Made by a program: the position numbers and the translations under genes | Origin: Allomuricauda sp. | GTDB lineage: Bacteria; Bacteroidota; Bacteroidia; Flavobacteriales; Flavobacteriaceae | Assembly: GCF_002699205.1 (NCBI RefSeq) | Contig: NZ_PABT01000023.1 | Location: 109,753 to 173,752, forward strand | Length of the DNA stretch: 64,000 nucleotides | Direction: 5' to 3' | Part shown: positions 52,944 to 63,164 of the stretch, in pieces | How positions within the stretch are numbered: the stretch's first letter is position 1 | Layout: each line of letters opens with the position of its first letter | The notes under the pieces: generated by a model | The model's database searches: none | Seen by the model: the letters and a program-made list of their open reading frames with translations, nothing else | Told to the model about the DNA's origin: nothing

Positions 52944-55900
52944 ATGCTCCCAAAAAAAACAAGGCATTTGCTATATGTCGTGTTGTTGGTGTTCATATCA
53001 ATCTTCGGTTCCACGGTATTAGCAAAAGCACAAGTAACAAGGATACTGGCAAATTTAGTGTCCGATACAACAGAGTCCAATACACAAAATGAGATCTCTG
53101 GTTCTGCCGTCACGGAAACATCTAACGAAGAAATTGATTTGTTCGCAACAAGTACGATGTTCGCTACCATAATAAATGGGGCGAACGAGGAGGTGACTTG
53201 CCCAAATGATGGTAGTACCTTGGCTAAGTTCTTTTTGTGTGGTACGAGTGATGTTAGAACAGTTACCTTGAGCCAATCCGGTAGTTCTTATCAATGGCAA
53301 CAGTTGGACCCCAGCTCATGTGCCCCTACCGTAATGGAGGATTGCCCCACAATAAATAGTGCCTGCACATGGAATACCGTAGGTACAGGATCAACCTTTA
53401 ACTTGTCCACTTCAGGTGAGTTTAGGGTACGTGTGGATTCTGGTCAATATTATTATTTTAAAGCTACACTCAACCCTTTGGATCCGCAATTGATCAAAGA
53501 AGATATCATTTGTGGTAATCCGGGAAGGGTGGAGGTCACCAATGTTCCTGCTGGCTACGAATATAGTTTGAACAGTCCTACCGGACCTTACCAAGATGAT
53601 CCATTTTTTGATATCACCGCTCCCGGGGATTATCGTGTTTATGTTAGATTAAAGAATGTTTCCGCAACAGCTTGTGTTTTTCCATCCAACATGCTGACTG
53701 TGGATGATCTTGATATTAATGTTGATGTTACCGCAAACGATATTTTATGTAGTGGTGAGTTGGGCAGTATTGATGTTCAAGTATCTGGGGTTCCAGGTTT
53801 TTATACCTATAGGTTGGTTAAAAGTGGGGTTACCGTGGATACTTTCGGTCCCAACGCAGCTGATAATTATACCTTTGCCAATGTTGGTCCCGGTACATAC
53901 AGTATTCGTGTAGAAACCAATAGTTGTTCAGAAACCATTACAACCGATATTGATGGTGACCCCATAGTAATCGGAGGAGGAATAAGCCCATTGGCTGTTT
54001 CAGCAACGGCTTCGGACAGTTTCGGATGTGGTGCCACTTCCGTGGATGTCAATGTGGCCACCAGCGGAGGAACAGCCCCCTATCGATTTAGTGTGGATGG
54101 AGGTCCGTTTAGTTCAACGTACTCCAGCAGTGCTACCTTTTCTGTATCAACAGCAGGAACCTATAATATTTTGGTGGAGGACGCCAACGGATGCCAACGA
54201 ACCGCTGCGGTAGATGTGGAAAACATTCCACCGCCCATATTTAATATAACAGAAGAGGATGCCAATTGTGGGGGAGCCAACGACGGTAAGATCACTGTAA
54301 ACGTAACCAGCGGATATGGTTACGAAATCCTTTATAGTGTTGATAATGGCGCAAACTTTCAAATTAGCAATGTATTTTCCAATCTGGCCCCGGGCAATTA
54401 CGATGTAGTCTTGCGCTATGAGCAAGATTCCTTTAGTTGTACAACCACACCATTGACCGCAACTATAGGTACACCTTCCACAATTACGGCAACCGCTTCA
54501 CCCGATAGTGTGCCTACCTGTTTGGATGAAAATGGGGGGCAAATAACAATTTCGGGGGTTTCCGGAGGAACAGCGCCGTACGAGTACAGTGTTGGAGCCG
54601 GCTTTAGCACAAATCCCGTATTTCCAGGTTTGGGGGTCGGAACCTATACCCCAATGATTCGTGATGCCAATGGATGTGTTCAAACACTTCCGGACATCGT
54701 TTTCAATAATTTGAACAAGCCCACAGATCTGGATTTCAGTATTTCGAGTCTGGATTGTATTACGACAACAGCTTCTGTGGATTTGACCGTTACCGGCGGC
54801 TCTGGAACGTATACCTATGAAATTATAGCTCCTGCCACAAGTGCCGTAAACAACGGAAGTAACAGTACGTTTACCGGTTTGGGATTGGGAACCTATACCT
54901 TCAGGGTAACCGATGATGAAGGTTGCTCCTATGATGAAAATTACGCTATCACCGATATTAGTTCCATTGGGGTACAGGCACAACAGACCAAGGTGGTTAC
55001 CTGTGTTGGCGGTTCCGATGGTGAGGGACGGTTTTTGGTGGACGGATTCAATACAACCTATAGCTACAGTATTGATGGAGGTCCAGTTTCCTCAGGCCAG
55101 AACAATAGTATTATTCCCCTTACTGGGCTGGCAGCAGGAAGTTACGTGATTTCCGTGACCGATGAGGAAACTAATTGTACAGATACCGCAACCTTGGTGA
55201 TAGAAGAGCCTTCAACTCCTTTCGCGATTTCTAGTCTTGATGTTACGGACATGAGCTGTCAAAATGGAAACATTGGGGCTGTTCGTGTCAATACCGTAGG
55301 AGGATGGGGTGGTAACCGATATACCTTGATCCAGCCCGATGGATCCACAAGAGGTCCCAAAAATGGAAGTACATTCTCAAACCTATCTCTGGATGGGACT
55401 TATCAGGTAAGTGTGACCGATGCCAATGGATGCACGGTGACCGATAGTTTTACCTTGACTCGTCTGGATACGCCAACCTTGACTCTGGACAATGCAGCCT
55501 CTGATTTTTGTTACGATAACTTTACCGCTGCAACCCTTGTAGTAAATGCCTCAGGTGGTTTGGCACCATATCAATATCGAATCAATGGCGGCACATTGGG
55601 AGCAAGCAATAGTTTTACAGGACTTACTCCTGGAACGTATACCATTGAAGTGATAGATGCCAACGATTGTAGGGATACCGTAACAGCGACTATTGAGCCA
55701 CAAGTAATGGCCAATGCAACCACTATCCAGGAATTGGATTGTGCAGGGCCTCCCGGTCAGATTCAGGTGAATATCAGCAATGGATATACCTCTTCTGGAG
55801 ATTACGATATATATGAAGTGAGTATCAATGGTGCCCCATATACTTCAGATAACAACAATATAACAGGAAATTCTTTTGTGTACAGCATTCCCAACGATGG

Positions 55901-58900
55901 TTCCATAATTTCGGACACCACCTTCCAGTTCTTGATTACCGATGCTAGGGGGTGTACCACGGAAACCAACACCGTTACTATTTCGCCACCGGAGACCATC
56001 GCTGGTACCGCGGTGGCCATAGATACCCAATGTGGGGACAACACAAGTGGGGCAGTGGAGTTGATTCCGGACACAACACAAGGTGTCCCTCCCTATGAAT
56101 TTAGTAATGATAATGGAGCAACCTTCAGCACCCAGAATATATTTTCAGGCTATGGGCCGGGAACCCATGGTGGGTTTGTAATTCGTGATAGCAGAGGATG
56201 TGTGAGTCCGGCCTATACTGTAACCATAGGAACAAGTGATCCTTTGGACACCACGGTGACACCAACGGACGCCGTTTGTTCTGCAGGCGCTGTGAACGGT
56301 TCCATTTCTGCCACCATAAGCAATGGCGTTGCCCCATTTGATTATGTTTTGGTAGATGAATTTGGAGGTGTGGTTGCCTCATCAATAGGAACATTCAGTA
56401 CCATCGCAAATTTCCCTGATCTGCCTTTGGGTAACTATACCGTGATTACGACAGATGCCACTGGCTGTGAGGACCGCGATCAAGTGGTCATTGACCAAAA
56501 TCAGTTGGATTTGACTCCCCTTGATGCAGACCCGGCTTTGTGTTCCGATACTGCGTTCCCATACAGAGTTCAGGCATCAGGAGGAACGGCACCGTATGAA
56601 TTTAGATTGGTGGGTGAACCAACATGGACGCCGGGAACAGGTGCTGGCAATGATATTTTCGATGTAACAGGTCTAGTAGTGCCCGGGGTAACCTATTTTG
56701 TAGAAGTAAGGGACGACAATGGCTGTACCTATATTGAAGAAATAGACCCCATAGGCCCCATTAATCCCGTGGCCGTTACCGCAACATCTTTGGCAGCCTC
56801 CTGCAATGTGGCAGGTAGTGGTTCCATTGATTATGAGGTTTCAGGAATCTCAGCATCAGGTGATTTCACCATGACAGTACAGAATACCGATACCGGAGCA
56901 ACAATATCTACAACAGCTTATACTGGCGAAACTATTCCCTACAACGGCACTTTGACCGGATTGGCACCAGGGAACTATCAAATTATCGTTACCGACGATA
57001 CCAATGGATGTAGTGGAAGTACCTTGGCTTTTATTGATATTAGCTCGGTATCCATTGCCATTGATAATTTCGTGGAGGCCACTTGTAATGTTGGGGCCTT
57101 GGTCACCGTAAGAGGTTTTGGTAGTACAGGACCTTATAGTTATGCTTACGTGCCCAAAGGTGACCCCGCTCCATCAACATTTACCTCGGAAACTACGTTT
57201 GAGATACCAGGACCATATCCAGAATTTTATGATTTTTATGTCCGGGATGCCAATGGATGTACCGCGTATACAACGTTGGAGGTTACTCAAGAAGCCGGTG
57301 TTCCCGATCCAGTTATCGATGTGGTCAATCAATGTACTGCCACAAGTGGATATCAAATTGATATGGTTTCGCCTATTTCAACGGGTTCAGGATTACCGGA
57401 AGAAACTTTTCAGTATGATATTGGTAGTGGATTCCAGACCGGAACCACCTTTATTGTGCCAAATCCAGGTAGCTACGTTATCACGGTTAGGGATGGCAAT
57501 GGATGTACCAATACGGTAACGGCAGAGGTGTTCGATTTCTTTGCAATCTCTGCGGATGCTACATCCTATCCAACCTGTAACGCAGGGGATGGTGAGATTA
57601 CCGTACATACTACCGGAGGTAGCGGTCATTTTGAATATCAATTGAGGGATGCGGCCACATTGACCAATATTGGTCCGGCGCAGAGCACCAATGTTTTCAC
57701 GAATGTACTGCCAGGGGATTACAATATTTTGGTAACCGATTTGGATTCGAATACAACACCATTGTGTTCGGATGAGGCCATTGTTAATGTTTCCACAGTA
57801 AATACTCCAGTGATTACGGCAACGCCCAGTAGCGATGTTACCTGTTTTGGAGCCGACAACGGAACCATTTCTGTAGAGCTTCAACCGGGCAGTGATACGG
57901 ATACACCTATTAACTATATTTTATATCAAGGTTCAACGTCCACCATAGTTGCTGGACCACAAGGTTCCCCTGTGTTTGATAACCTTCAGCCGGGCACCTA
58001 CCAAGTAGAAGTTGTATCGGATAGAGGTTGTACCGATCGTTCTGGCGATATCATCATAGATGAGCCCACAGAATTAATGGTAAATGCCGTTAGTACGGAG
58101 TTTAGCTGTAATCCGTCCAGTAATCAATTCAGTACGGCAACCATCACTATTTACACGGATGACAATGGAGACGGAACCGGTACGTTGACGGGAACAGGTC
58201 CTTATACCTATAGTATGAATGATGGGACCCCTCAATTTGATGGTACCAATTTCCAGACCAGCAATACGTTTGAAGTAATTGATAACGGAACAGACCAAAC
58301 CATTGTTCTGACCGCAAGGGATCAAAATGGCTGTGAAGAGACTTCGACAGTGACCATAAATACCCCAACGGACATTACATTTAGTTATAATGTAAATCAA
58401 ATTACATGTGATGCTTCAGGAGCAGGGGTAAGTCCGGGATCTATAGATATTATTGTGAACGAAGGGCCTGGGGATTACGAAGTGGAAATTTTGCCTTTGG
58501 GGTCGGAACCGCCTCGAAGCTCGGGAGGCACTGACACGGTTACTTGGGATATAGCCACGCCCGGTGATTACATTTTTGCCGTTACCGATGTGGGCAGTGG
58601 AGGCTGTACCTATTTAACTTCTACTATCAATATGCCCGAATACAACAATATTGAGGCCGTTATTGCCGAAGTGAACCCTGTGACCTGTTTTGGAGGAAGC
58701 GATGGTTCCATCAGTTTGGAAATAAACAATTATAGTGGGGTATATAATTATGAAGTATTTACCCGGGACAATACCGGGGTAGAAACATCTACAGGTGTGA
58801 CCGGTACTTTTGATACCAATGCGCCCATTGGTTCACCCGAGATTATTCATAACGTACCCGCAGGTAATTTGGTAGTTCACATTGAGGCATTGGATACCCC

Positions 58901-61253
58901 TTATTGTGATACTGTAAGTAATGTTACAACAGTTCGCTCCCCCGATAGGGCATTAACGGTGGATGCGGTTCAGACCTCACCTGTTACTTGTAATGTTCCC
59001 GGTTTTGGTGAAATTACGGCCACTGGAGACGGTGGATGGGGAACTTATGAGTATCAATTGGTGGCATCGGATGGTACCATCATAGTGGATTATCCCAATA
59101 CCAATCCAGTTTTTGAAAATCTATCAACAGATACCTATACCGTAAATGTTAGGGATTTGAGAGGATGCGAATCAACAGTGGATATTGACCTGCCATTGCC
59201 TACACCCATTACAGCAGATATTCAGATAGTGAGCCCATTGGCCTGTAACAACGACAATGATGCGGTTATAGAGGCTTTCAATGTATCGGGTGGACAGGGC
59301 GCAGGAAACTATCTATATCAATTGAACAGAATTACGGACGGTACAAACAGTGGTCTCCAGACTACGGCAACTTTTGCAAATTTATCCGCAGGAGAATACA
59401 CCATTACCATTTTTGATGGTTGGAACTGTAGTTTTACTACTGCACCAATTGAAATACAAGATCCCGAAATTGTGGTGGCCGAATTGGTAGAGCTACAACC
59501 ACCCGGTTGTGGAGACTTGGGAAGAATGCAACTTATGGTGACCAATCCCGAGCCAGGAGTGGATTATTTCTATAGAAGATCGGGAACTACGGACCCATTT
59601 GTTCCTTTTGGGGCAGGAATGACGAGCATTGAAATCGCGGAAGATATTACCATAGACCCAGGACCATTCCAATACGATGTTCAAAATTCGAATGGATGTC
59701 CTTTCGAAAAGTCCAATCAAATTTCGTTGGATCCAGCGGCACCTTTGGTGATAGCTTTGGATTTGACCAACGCAACCATAAACTGTGCGGGAGAAGCGAC
59801 AGGAATTATCCGATCTGAAGCTTTTGGGGGTATAGGCAATTATGTGTACACTTTGGTGAATTCAAATACACTGCCGCCATCTGCGGCAACAATTGTTCGT
59901 CCTGCCCAAAACTCAGGTATATTCAGGGATTTGAACCCGGGAACATACTACGTTTATGCTGAGAGTGGTGGTTGTGAGGCCATATCCGACCCGATTGTTA
60001 TTGAGCCCAAAGACCCATTAGTGTTGGATTATCTGGAAGCGGTCCCAGTGGTTTGTGCTGGCGATATGAACGGACAGATCATAATTGAGGCCAGTGGAGG
60101 AACAGGGCAGATCAGATATTCCATTTCTGATACATTGAGTGAATTTTTTGAAGGTGACGACCCTGCTAATCCTAATAGAAAAACCTTTACGGACCTGGCA
60201 CCTAGAACCTATGATATTATTATCCAAGATGATTTAGGTTGTACCATAACAAGGACGGTAGAAATTACCCAACCCATGGAATTGGTAGCAGGCGTTGCGC
60301 AGACCACACCAGAAACCTGTATGGGCGACGCCGATGGAACCATGACGCTTGAAGTTACCGGTGGTACGGCTCCGTATTACACCAGTATAAATTCTGCCGA
60401 TGACGCCGATTTTGTACAAAACGATAGCCTTTTCTTTGATAACCTTCAAGGAGGTGAAACCTATGTGGTCTTTGTACGGGATGCGAATGGTTGCCAGACC
60501 AATGTGATTGCAGAAATAGGTGTGGGAGTAGATATTGTTGCGGAACCTGTTGTTGAGTACGGATGCGAAGGGATATTCCCTAATAGCACGGTGACCATCT
60601 CGGTTGAAGATCAGTCCCAGCTATCCGATTTACTGTTTTCTTTGGATGTGGATGATATTGCACTGGCAACAAATCAACGAACGTTTGGTGATTTGCCTGC
60701 TGGAGAACATACAGTATATATTTATCATGCCAACGGATGTGCAACCTTTGTGGAATTTGAAATCGAAGCTTATGAACCACTTACCTTGGAAGCTGTGAAA
60801 TCAGGTCCAGGTGAAGTTACTGCCGTAGCCACAGGTGGTTTTGGAGGGTATGAATATTTCTTCCAAGGAGAATCCTATGGAGAGGTCAATACATTCAGTA
60901 TAAATGTGGATTCCAATATTAACATTATGGTGCGTGATCAAAACGGTTGCGAAGCCACTTTGGTAATGCCCTTTGATTTTGAAGGGATGCCGGAAATGCC
61001 GAATTTCTTTACTCCGGATGGTGACAACTTGAACGATTATTGGTATCCAAAGAATAGGGAGTATTTCCCCTATATCGATGTTATCATCTACGATAGGTAC
61101 GGAAGGGTAGTGGCCCGTTTGGACCAGGTAAAAAAATGGGATGGAACCTATGACGGAAAACCTCTACCCACGGGTGATTATTGGTATGTGGTAAATGCCA
61201 ATGACAATGAAAAACAGCAGTTTGTGGGGCATTTTACTTTGTACCGGGAATAA
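52944..61253 (+). CDS. Giant SprB-repeat surface protein with T9SS type B sorting domain
   Basis: 2769 residues. Signal peptide MLPKKTRHLLYVVLLVFISI...AKA (about 1-29), then an Ig-like region (about 85-175, GSSYQWQQLDPSSC). Over twenty tandem repeats of about 75-95 residues follow, each ending in motifs such as VTDANGCTV, VRDANGCTAY or DDNGCTY and containing GGTAPYEY. The last 85 residues (MPNFFTPDGDNLNDYW ... FTLYRE) are the gliding-associated type B sorting domain used by the type IX secretion system. Resembles SprB-type adhesins. Nothing PorP/SprF-like follows; a tRNA and a mobile element lie directly downstream. Role in adhesion or gliding is inferred. Confidence 0.93.
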   Translation: MLPKKTRHLLYVVLLVFISIFGSTVLAKAQVTRILANLVSDTTESNTQNEISGSAVTETSNEEIDLFATSTMFATIINGANEEVTCPNDGSTLAKFFLCGTSDVRTVTLSQSGSSYQWQQLDPSSCAPTVMEDCPTINSACTWNTVGTGSTFNLSTSGEFRVRVDSGQYYYFKATLNPLDPQLIKEDIICGNPGRVEVTNVPAGYEYSLNSPTGPYQDDPFFDITAPGDYRVYVRLKNVSATACVFPSNMLTVDDLDINVDVTANDILCSGELGSIDVQVSGVPGFYTYRLVKSGVTVDTFGPNAADNYTFANVGPGTYSIRVETNSCSETITTDIDGDPIVIGGGISPLAVSATASDSFGCGATSVDVNVATSGGTAPYRFSVDGGPFSSTYSSSATFSVSTAGTYNILVEDANGCQRTAAVDVENIPPPIFNITEEDANCGGANDGKITVNVTSGYGYEILYSVDNGANFQISNVFSNLAPGNYDVVLRYEQDSFSCTTTPLTATIGTPSTITATASPDSVPTCLDENGGQITISGVSGGTAPYEYSVGAGFSTNPVFPGLGVGTYTPMIRDANGCVQTLPDIVFNNLNKPTDLDFSISSLDCITTTASVDLTVTGGSGTYTYEIIAPATSAVNNGSNSTFTGLGLGTYTFRVTDDEGCSYDENYAITDISSIGVQAQQTKVVTCVGGSDGEGRFLVDGFNTTYSYSIDGGPVSSGQNNSIIPLTGLAAGSYVISVTDEETNCTDTATLVIEEPSTPFAISSLDVTDMSCQNGNIGAVRVNTVGGWGGNRYTLIQPDGSTRGPKNGSTFSNLSLDGTYQVSVTDANGCTVTDSFTLTRLDTPTLTLDNAASDFCYDNFTAATLVVNASGGLAPYQYRINGGTLGASNSFTGLTPGTYTIEVIDANDCRDTVTATIEPQVMANATTIQELDCAGPPGQIQVNISNGYTSSGDYDIYEVSINGAPYTSDNNNITGNSFVYSIPNDGSIISDTTFQFLITDARGCTTETNTVTISPPETIAGTAVAIDTQCGDNTSGAVELIPDTTQGVPPYEFSNDNGATFSTQNIFSGYGPGTHGGFVIRDSRGCVSPAYTVTIGTSDPLDTTVTPTDAVCSAGAVNGSISATISNGVAPFDYVLVDEFGGVVASSIGTFSTIANFPDLPLGNYTVITTDATGCEDRDQVVIDQNQLDLTPLDADPALCSDTAFPYRVQASGGTAPYEFRLVGEPTWTPGTGAGNDIFDVTGLVVPGVTYFVEVRDDNGCTYIEEIDPIGPINPVAVTATSLAASCNVAGSGSIDYEVSGISASGDFTMTVQNTDTGATISTTAYTGETIPYNGTLTGLAPGNYQIIVTDDTNGCSGSTLAFIDISSVSIAIDNFVEATCNVGALVTVRGFGSTGPYSYAYVPKGDPAPSTFTSETTFEIPGPYPEFYDFYVRDANGCTAYTTLEVTQEAGVPDPVIDVVNQCTATSGYQIDMVSPISTGSGLPEETFQYDIGSGFQTGTTFIVPNPGSYVITVRDGNGCTNTVTAEVFDFFAISADATSYPTCNAGDGEITVHTTGGSGHFEYQLRDAATLTNIGPAQSTNVFTNVLPGDYNILVTDLDSNTTPLCSDEAIVNVSTVNTPVITATPSSDVTCFGADNGTISVELQPGSDTDTPINYILYQGSTSTIVAGPQGSPVFDNLQPGTYQVEVVSDRGCTDRSGDIIIDEPTELMVNAVSTEFSCNPSSNQFSTATITIYTDDNGDGTGTLTGTGPYTYSMNDGTPQFDGTNFQTSNTFEVIDNGTDQTIVLTARDQNGCEETSTVTINTPTDITFSYNVNQITCDASGAGVSPGSIDIIVNEGPGDYEVEILPLGSEPPRSSGGTDTVTWDIATPGDYIFAVTDVGSGGCTYLTSTINMPEYNNIEAVIAEVNPVTCFGGSDGSISLEINNYSGVYNYEVFTRDNTGVETSTGVTGTFDTNAPIGSPEIIHNVPAGNLVVHIEALDTPYCDTVSNVTTVRSPDRALTVDAVQTSPVTCNVPGFGEITATGDGGWGTYEYQLVASDGTIIVDYPNTNPVFENLSTDTYTVNVRDLRGCESTVDIDLPLPTPITADIQIVSPLACNNDNDAVIEAFNVSGGQGAGNYLYQLNRITDGTNSGLQTTATFANLSAGEYTITIFDGWNCSFTTAPIEIQDPEIVVAELVELQPPGCGDLGRMQLMVTNPEPGVDYFYRRSGTTDPFVPFGAGMTSIEIAEDITIDPGPFQYDVQNSNGCPFEKSNQISLDPAAPLVIALDLTNATINCAGEATGIIRSEAFGGIGNYVYTLVNSNTLPPSAATIVRPAQNSGIFRDLNPGTYYVYAESGGCEAISDPIVIEPKDPLVLDYLEAVPVVCAGDMNGQIIIEASGGTGQIRYSISDTLSEFFEGDDPANPNRKTFTDLAPRTYDIIIQDDLGCTITRTVEITQPMELVAGVAQTTPETCMGDADGTMTLEVTGGTAPYYTSINSADDADFVQNDSLFFDNLQGGETYVVFVRDANGCQTNVIAEIGVGVDIVAEPVVEYGCEGIFPNSTVTISVEDQSQLSDLLFSLDVDDIALATNQRTFGDLPAGEHTVYIYHANGCATFVEFEIEAYEPLTLEAVKSGPGEVTAVATGGFGGYEYFFQGESYGEVNTFSINVDSNINIMVRDQNGCEATLVMPFDFEGMPEMPNFFTPDGDNLNDYWYPKNREYFPYIDVIIYDRYGRVVARLDQVKKWDGTYDGKPLPTGDYWYVVNANDNEKQQFVGHFTLYRE

Positions 61254-61325
61254 GTTAGGTATATGTCAATACCAATAAAATAAAATCTGCTTTGGCCATT
61301 GGGCAAAACTTTTACCTGCTCTAGG

Positions 61326-61354
61326 TTGAAATATCGTCAAAATTTATATTTTTG
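61326..61354 (+). promoter_or_regulatory. Bacteroidota-type promoter of tRNA-Pro
   Basis: A -33 TTG at 61326-61328 and a -7 TATTTTTG at 61347-61354 (18 bp apart) stand 11 bp before the tRNA 5' end. Confidence 0.6.
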
Positions 61355-61365
61355 CAATCCATTTT

Positions 61366-61439
61366 CGGGATGTGGCGCAGTCTGGTAGCGTACACGCATG
61401 GGGTGCGTGTGGTCGCTGGTTCGAATCCAGTCATCCCGA
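61366..61439 (+). tRNA. tRNA-Pro (anticodon GGG)
   Basis: A 74-nt cloverleaf. Acceptor CGGGATG pairs with CATCCCG; D-stem GCGC/GCGT; anticodon stem CACGC/GCGTG closes the loop ATGGGGT, anticodon GGG; T-stem GCTGG/CCAGT with loop TTCGAAT. Discriminator A; the CCA end is not encoded. It reads CCC and CCU proline codons. The 3' half is a likely integration site for the adjacent mobile element. Confidence 0.95.
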
Positions 61440-61462
61440 CGAACCACTAATCAAGTGGTATC

Positions 61463-61500
61463 AAAGCACTGTCAACTGACTGATTGACAGTGCTTTTTGT
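61463..61500 (+). terminator. Rho-independent terminator after tRNA-Pro
   Basis: Perfect 13-bp stem AAAGCACTGTCAA/TTGACAGTGCTTT (61463-61475, 61484-61496) with an 8-nt loop and a T-rich tail TTTTTGTTTTTT. It ends the tRNA transcript and shields the integrase. The following 150 bp to the integrase start show no other feature I can support. Confidence 0.9.
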
Positions 61501-61656
61501 TTTTTATGCATTCATTTGATATCATTTAAATACATATAAAAGGTGTAGAGTTCGGTGAATGGTTCGGTACGTTCCTTGTGCATAATTTAGCTACAGCTTG
61601 ACGCTGTTCATGGGTGTTTTGCAAACCTGTTTTGTCAAACCCAAAAGTTATGTATT

Positions 61657-62901
61657 ATGCGCAATTCCAACACTTTAAAAGTACTTCTTTTCACGCGGGA
61701 CATTTCAAATAATCCCCAAAAGCTGACCATTTATGCCCGTATCACCGTCAATGGGAAGAGGGCCGAGATAAGTCTTAAACGATATGTTTCGGTGAATGAA
61801 TGGGATGAAAATAAGGGAAGGCTCCATGGTCTGACCCACAAGGCCCGTTTATTGAACAGCTATCTTGATGAGGTGTATGCTGCAATCATGGACACCCACA
61901 AGGTATTGTTGCGGGAGGAAAAAGTAATCACAGCACAGGCCATTAAGGCCCGTTATCTAGGACAGGACGAGCAACATAATACCCTGCTTGAACTTATCGA
62001 GTATCATAACAAAACACAAAAGAGTGTACTCCGCCCTGGAACGATGAAGAACTATTATGGGACCAAAAAGTATCTCCTTCGTTTTTTGGAATCCAATTAC
62101 AAACTCCCCGACATCCGTTTGAAACAATTGAACTATAAGTTCATTACCGATTTTGAACATTATCTACTGAACGGCCCTGAATTGCAAAAGGGAAAGAAGT
62201 GTACCAATAATGGGGCGATGAAACACTTGGAGCGTTTAATGAAAATGGTCAAGCTGGGCGTCAAGTTGGAATGGTTGGACAAAGACCCTTTCATTAACTA
62301 TAAGCTCCGGTTTCATAAAACTGAACGTAGTTATCTAACGGAAAGGGAACTTAGGCTCATTGAAGAAACGGACTTCACTGGAGCAGGCTATGAAAAGGTC
62401 AAGGACACCTTTCTTTTTTCCTGTTATACCGGGCTATCCTATATCGATGTCCGGGAACTTGAAAAGAATCAACTGGTACTTGGTATTGATGGAAACCAAT
62501 GGATCTATACCAAAAGGGAAAAAACTTCGGAAAGTGTAAAACTGCCCTTATTGCCCAAAGCAAAAAAAATCATTGAAAAGTATTGGGACAGTCCAGAGAC
62601 CGATACAAAAATACTACCTGTGCTTTCCAACCAGAAGACAAACAAATATCTAAAGGAAATTGCAAAGGCCTGTGGTATTTACAAAACCATATCCTTTCAT
62701 TCAGCCAGGCACACTTTTGCAACAACGGTAACCCTTTCCAATGGTGTACCAATTGAAACCGTTTCAAAAATGCTCGGCCATACCAAACTGTCCACTACCC
62801 AGATCTATGCAAGGGTACTGGAGCATAAGATAGGTAAGGACATGCAGAACTTGATTGACCATATGAACCAAAAGGAACATAAAAAGGCAATCGGGGATTG
62901 A
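61657..62901 (+). CDS. Tyrosine recombinase (CTnDOT-like integrase)
   Basis: 414 residues. An arm-binding N-terminal domain (KVLLFTRDISNNPQKLTIYA, YVSVNEWDENKGRL) is followed by a SAM-like core-binding domain (about 105-205) and a catalytic domain. The box I region reads CYTGLSYIDVRELEK with Ser in place of the usual first Arg, as in the CTnDOT integrase; HSARH (H-x-x-R) and LGHTKLSTTQIYAR with the nucleophilic Tyr are intact. It should insert and excise the element, most likely at the tRNA-Pro 3' end. Confidence 0.94.
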   Translation: MRNSNTLKVLLFTRDISNNPQKLTIYARITVNGKRAEISLKRYVSVNEWDENKGRLHGLTHKARLLNSYLDEVYAAIMDTHKVLLREEKVITAQAIKARYLGQDEQHNTLLELIEYHNKTQKSVLRPGTMKNYYGTKKYLLRFLESNYKLPDIRLKQLNYKFITDFEHYLLNGPELQKGKKCTNNGAMKHLERLMKMVKLGVKLEWLDKDPFINYKLRFHKTERSYLTERELRLIEETDFTGAGYEKVKDTFLFSCYTGLSYIDVRELEKNQLVLGIDGNQWIYTKREKTSESVKLPLLPKAKKIIEKYWDSPETDTKILPVLSNQKTNKYLKEIAKACGIYKTISFHSARHTFATTVTLSNGVPIETVSKMLGHTKLSTTQIYARVLEHKIGKDMQNLIDHMNQKEHKKAIGD

Positions 62902-62953
62902 AAAGGGTATTCAGAACTACGACTGAATGGGAGTTGTTCGGAATAGCAAGAGG

Positions 62954-62986
62954 GTGATGCGCAAATTGCGCCATCACGGTTGTTTT
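62954..62986 (+). terminator. Probable terminator of the integrase gene
   Basis: Imperfect hairpin GTGATGCGCAA/TTGCGCCATCAC (62954-62977, one bulged base) followed by GGTTGTTTTT. It lies 53 bp after the integrase stop. Confidence 0.6.
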
Positions 62987-63052
62987 TGGGTCTTCAACAG
63001 GTTGAAAACCAGTCAATTGAACTGATTTTGGAATACTGTACAAAATCAGGGG

Positions 63053-63145
63053 CTACAGTAAACTTTTCCGAAATCTACAGTAAACCCTTTGGGAAGCCCA
63101 GTAAACACTGGAAATTTTTGACGAAAAAATTGACGCAATTTGACG
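63053..63145 (+). repeat. Iteron-like direct repeats upstream of the mobilisation genes
   Basis: CTACAGTAAAC starts at 63053 and 63075, with a variant GCCCAGTAAAC at 63096 (22- and 21-bp spacing, two helical turns). Then TTGACG starts at 63118, 63130 and 63140. All lie in the 263-bp gap between the integrase and the BfmA-like gene. Such clusters are typical of binding sites for relaxosome, replication or excision proteins. Confidence 0.6.
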
Positions 63146-63164
63146 AAAAAGCAAAAATGGACCT

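Noticed and set aside
52944..61253. Repeats inside the giant adhesin as recent DNA-level duplications
   Set aside because: The protein repeats share only short motifs such as DANGC and GGTAPY; by eye the DNA copies are well diverged, so recent expansion is not supported.
61270..61320. Hairpin after the giant adhesin (TTTGGCCATTGGGCAAA)
   Set aside because: Short, mismatched stem without a T run; not convincing as a terminator.
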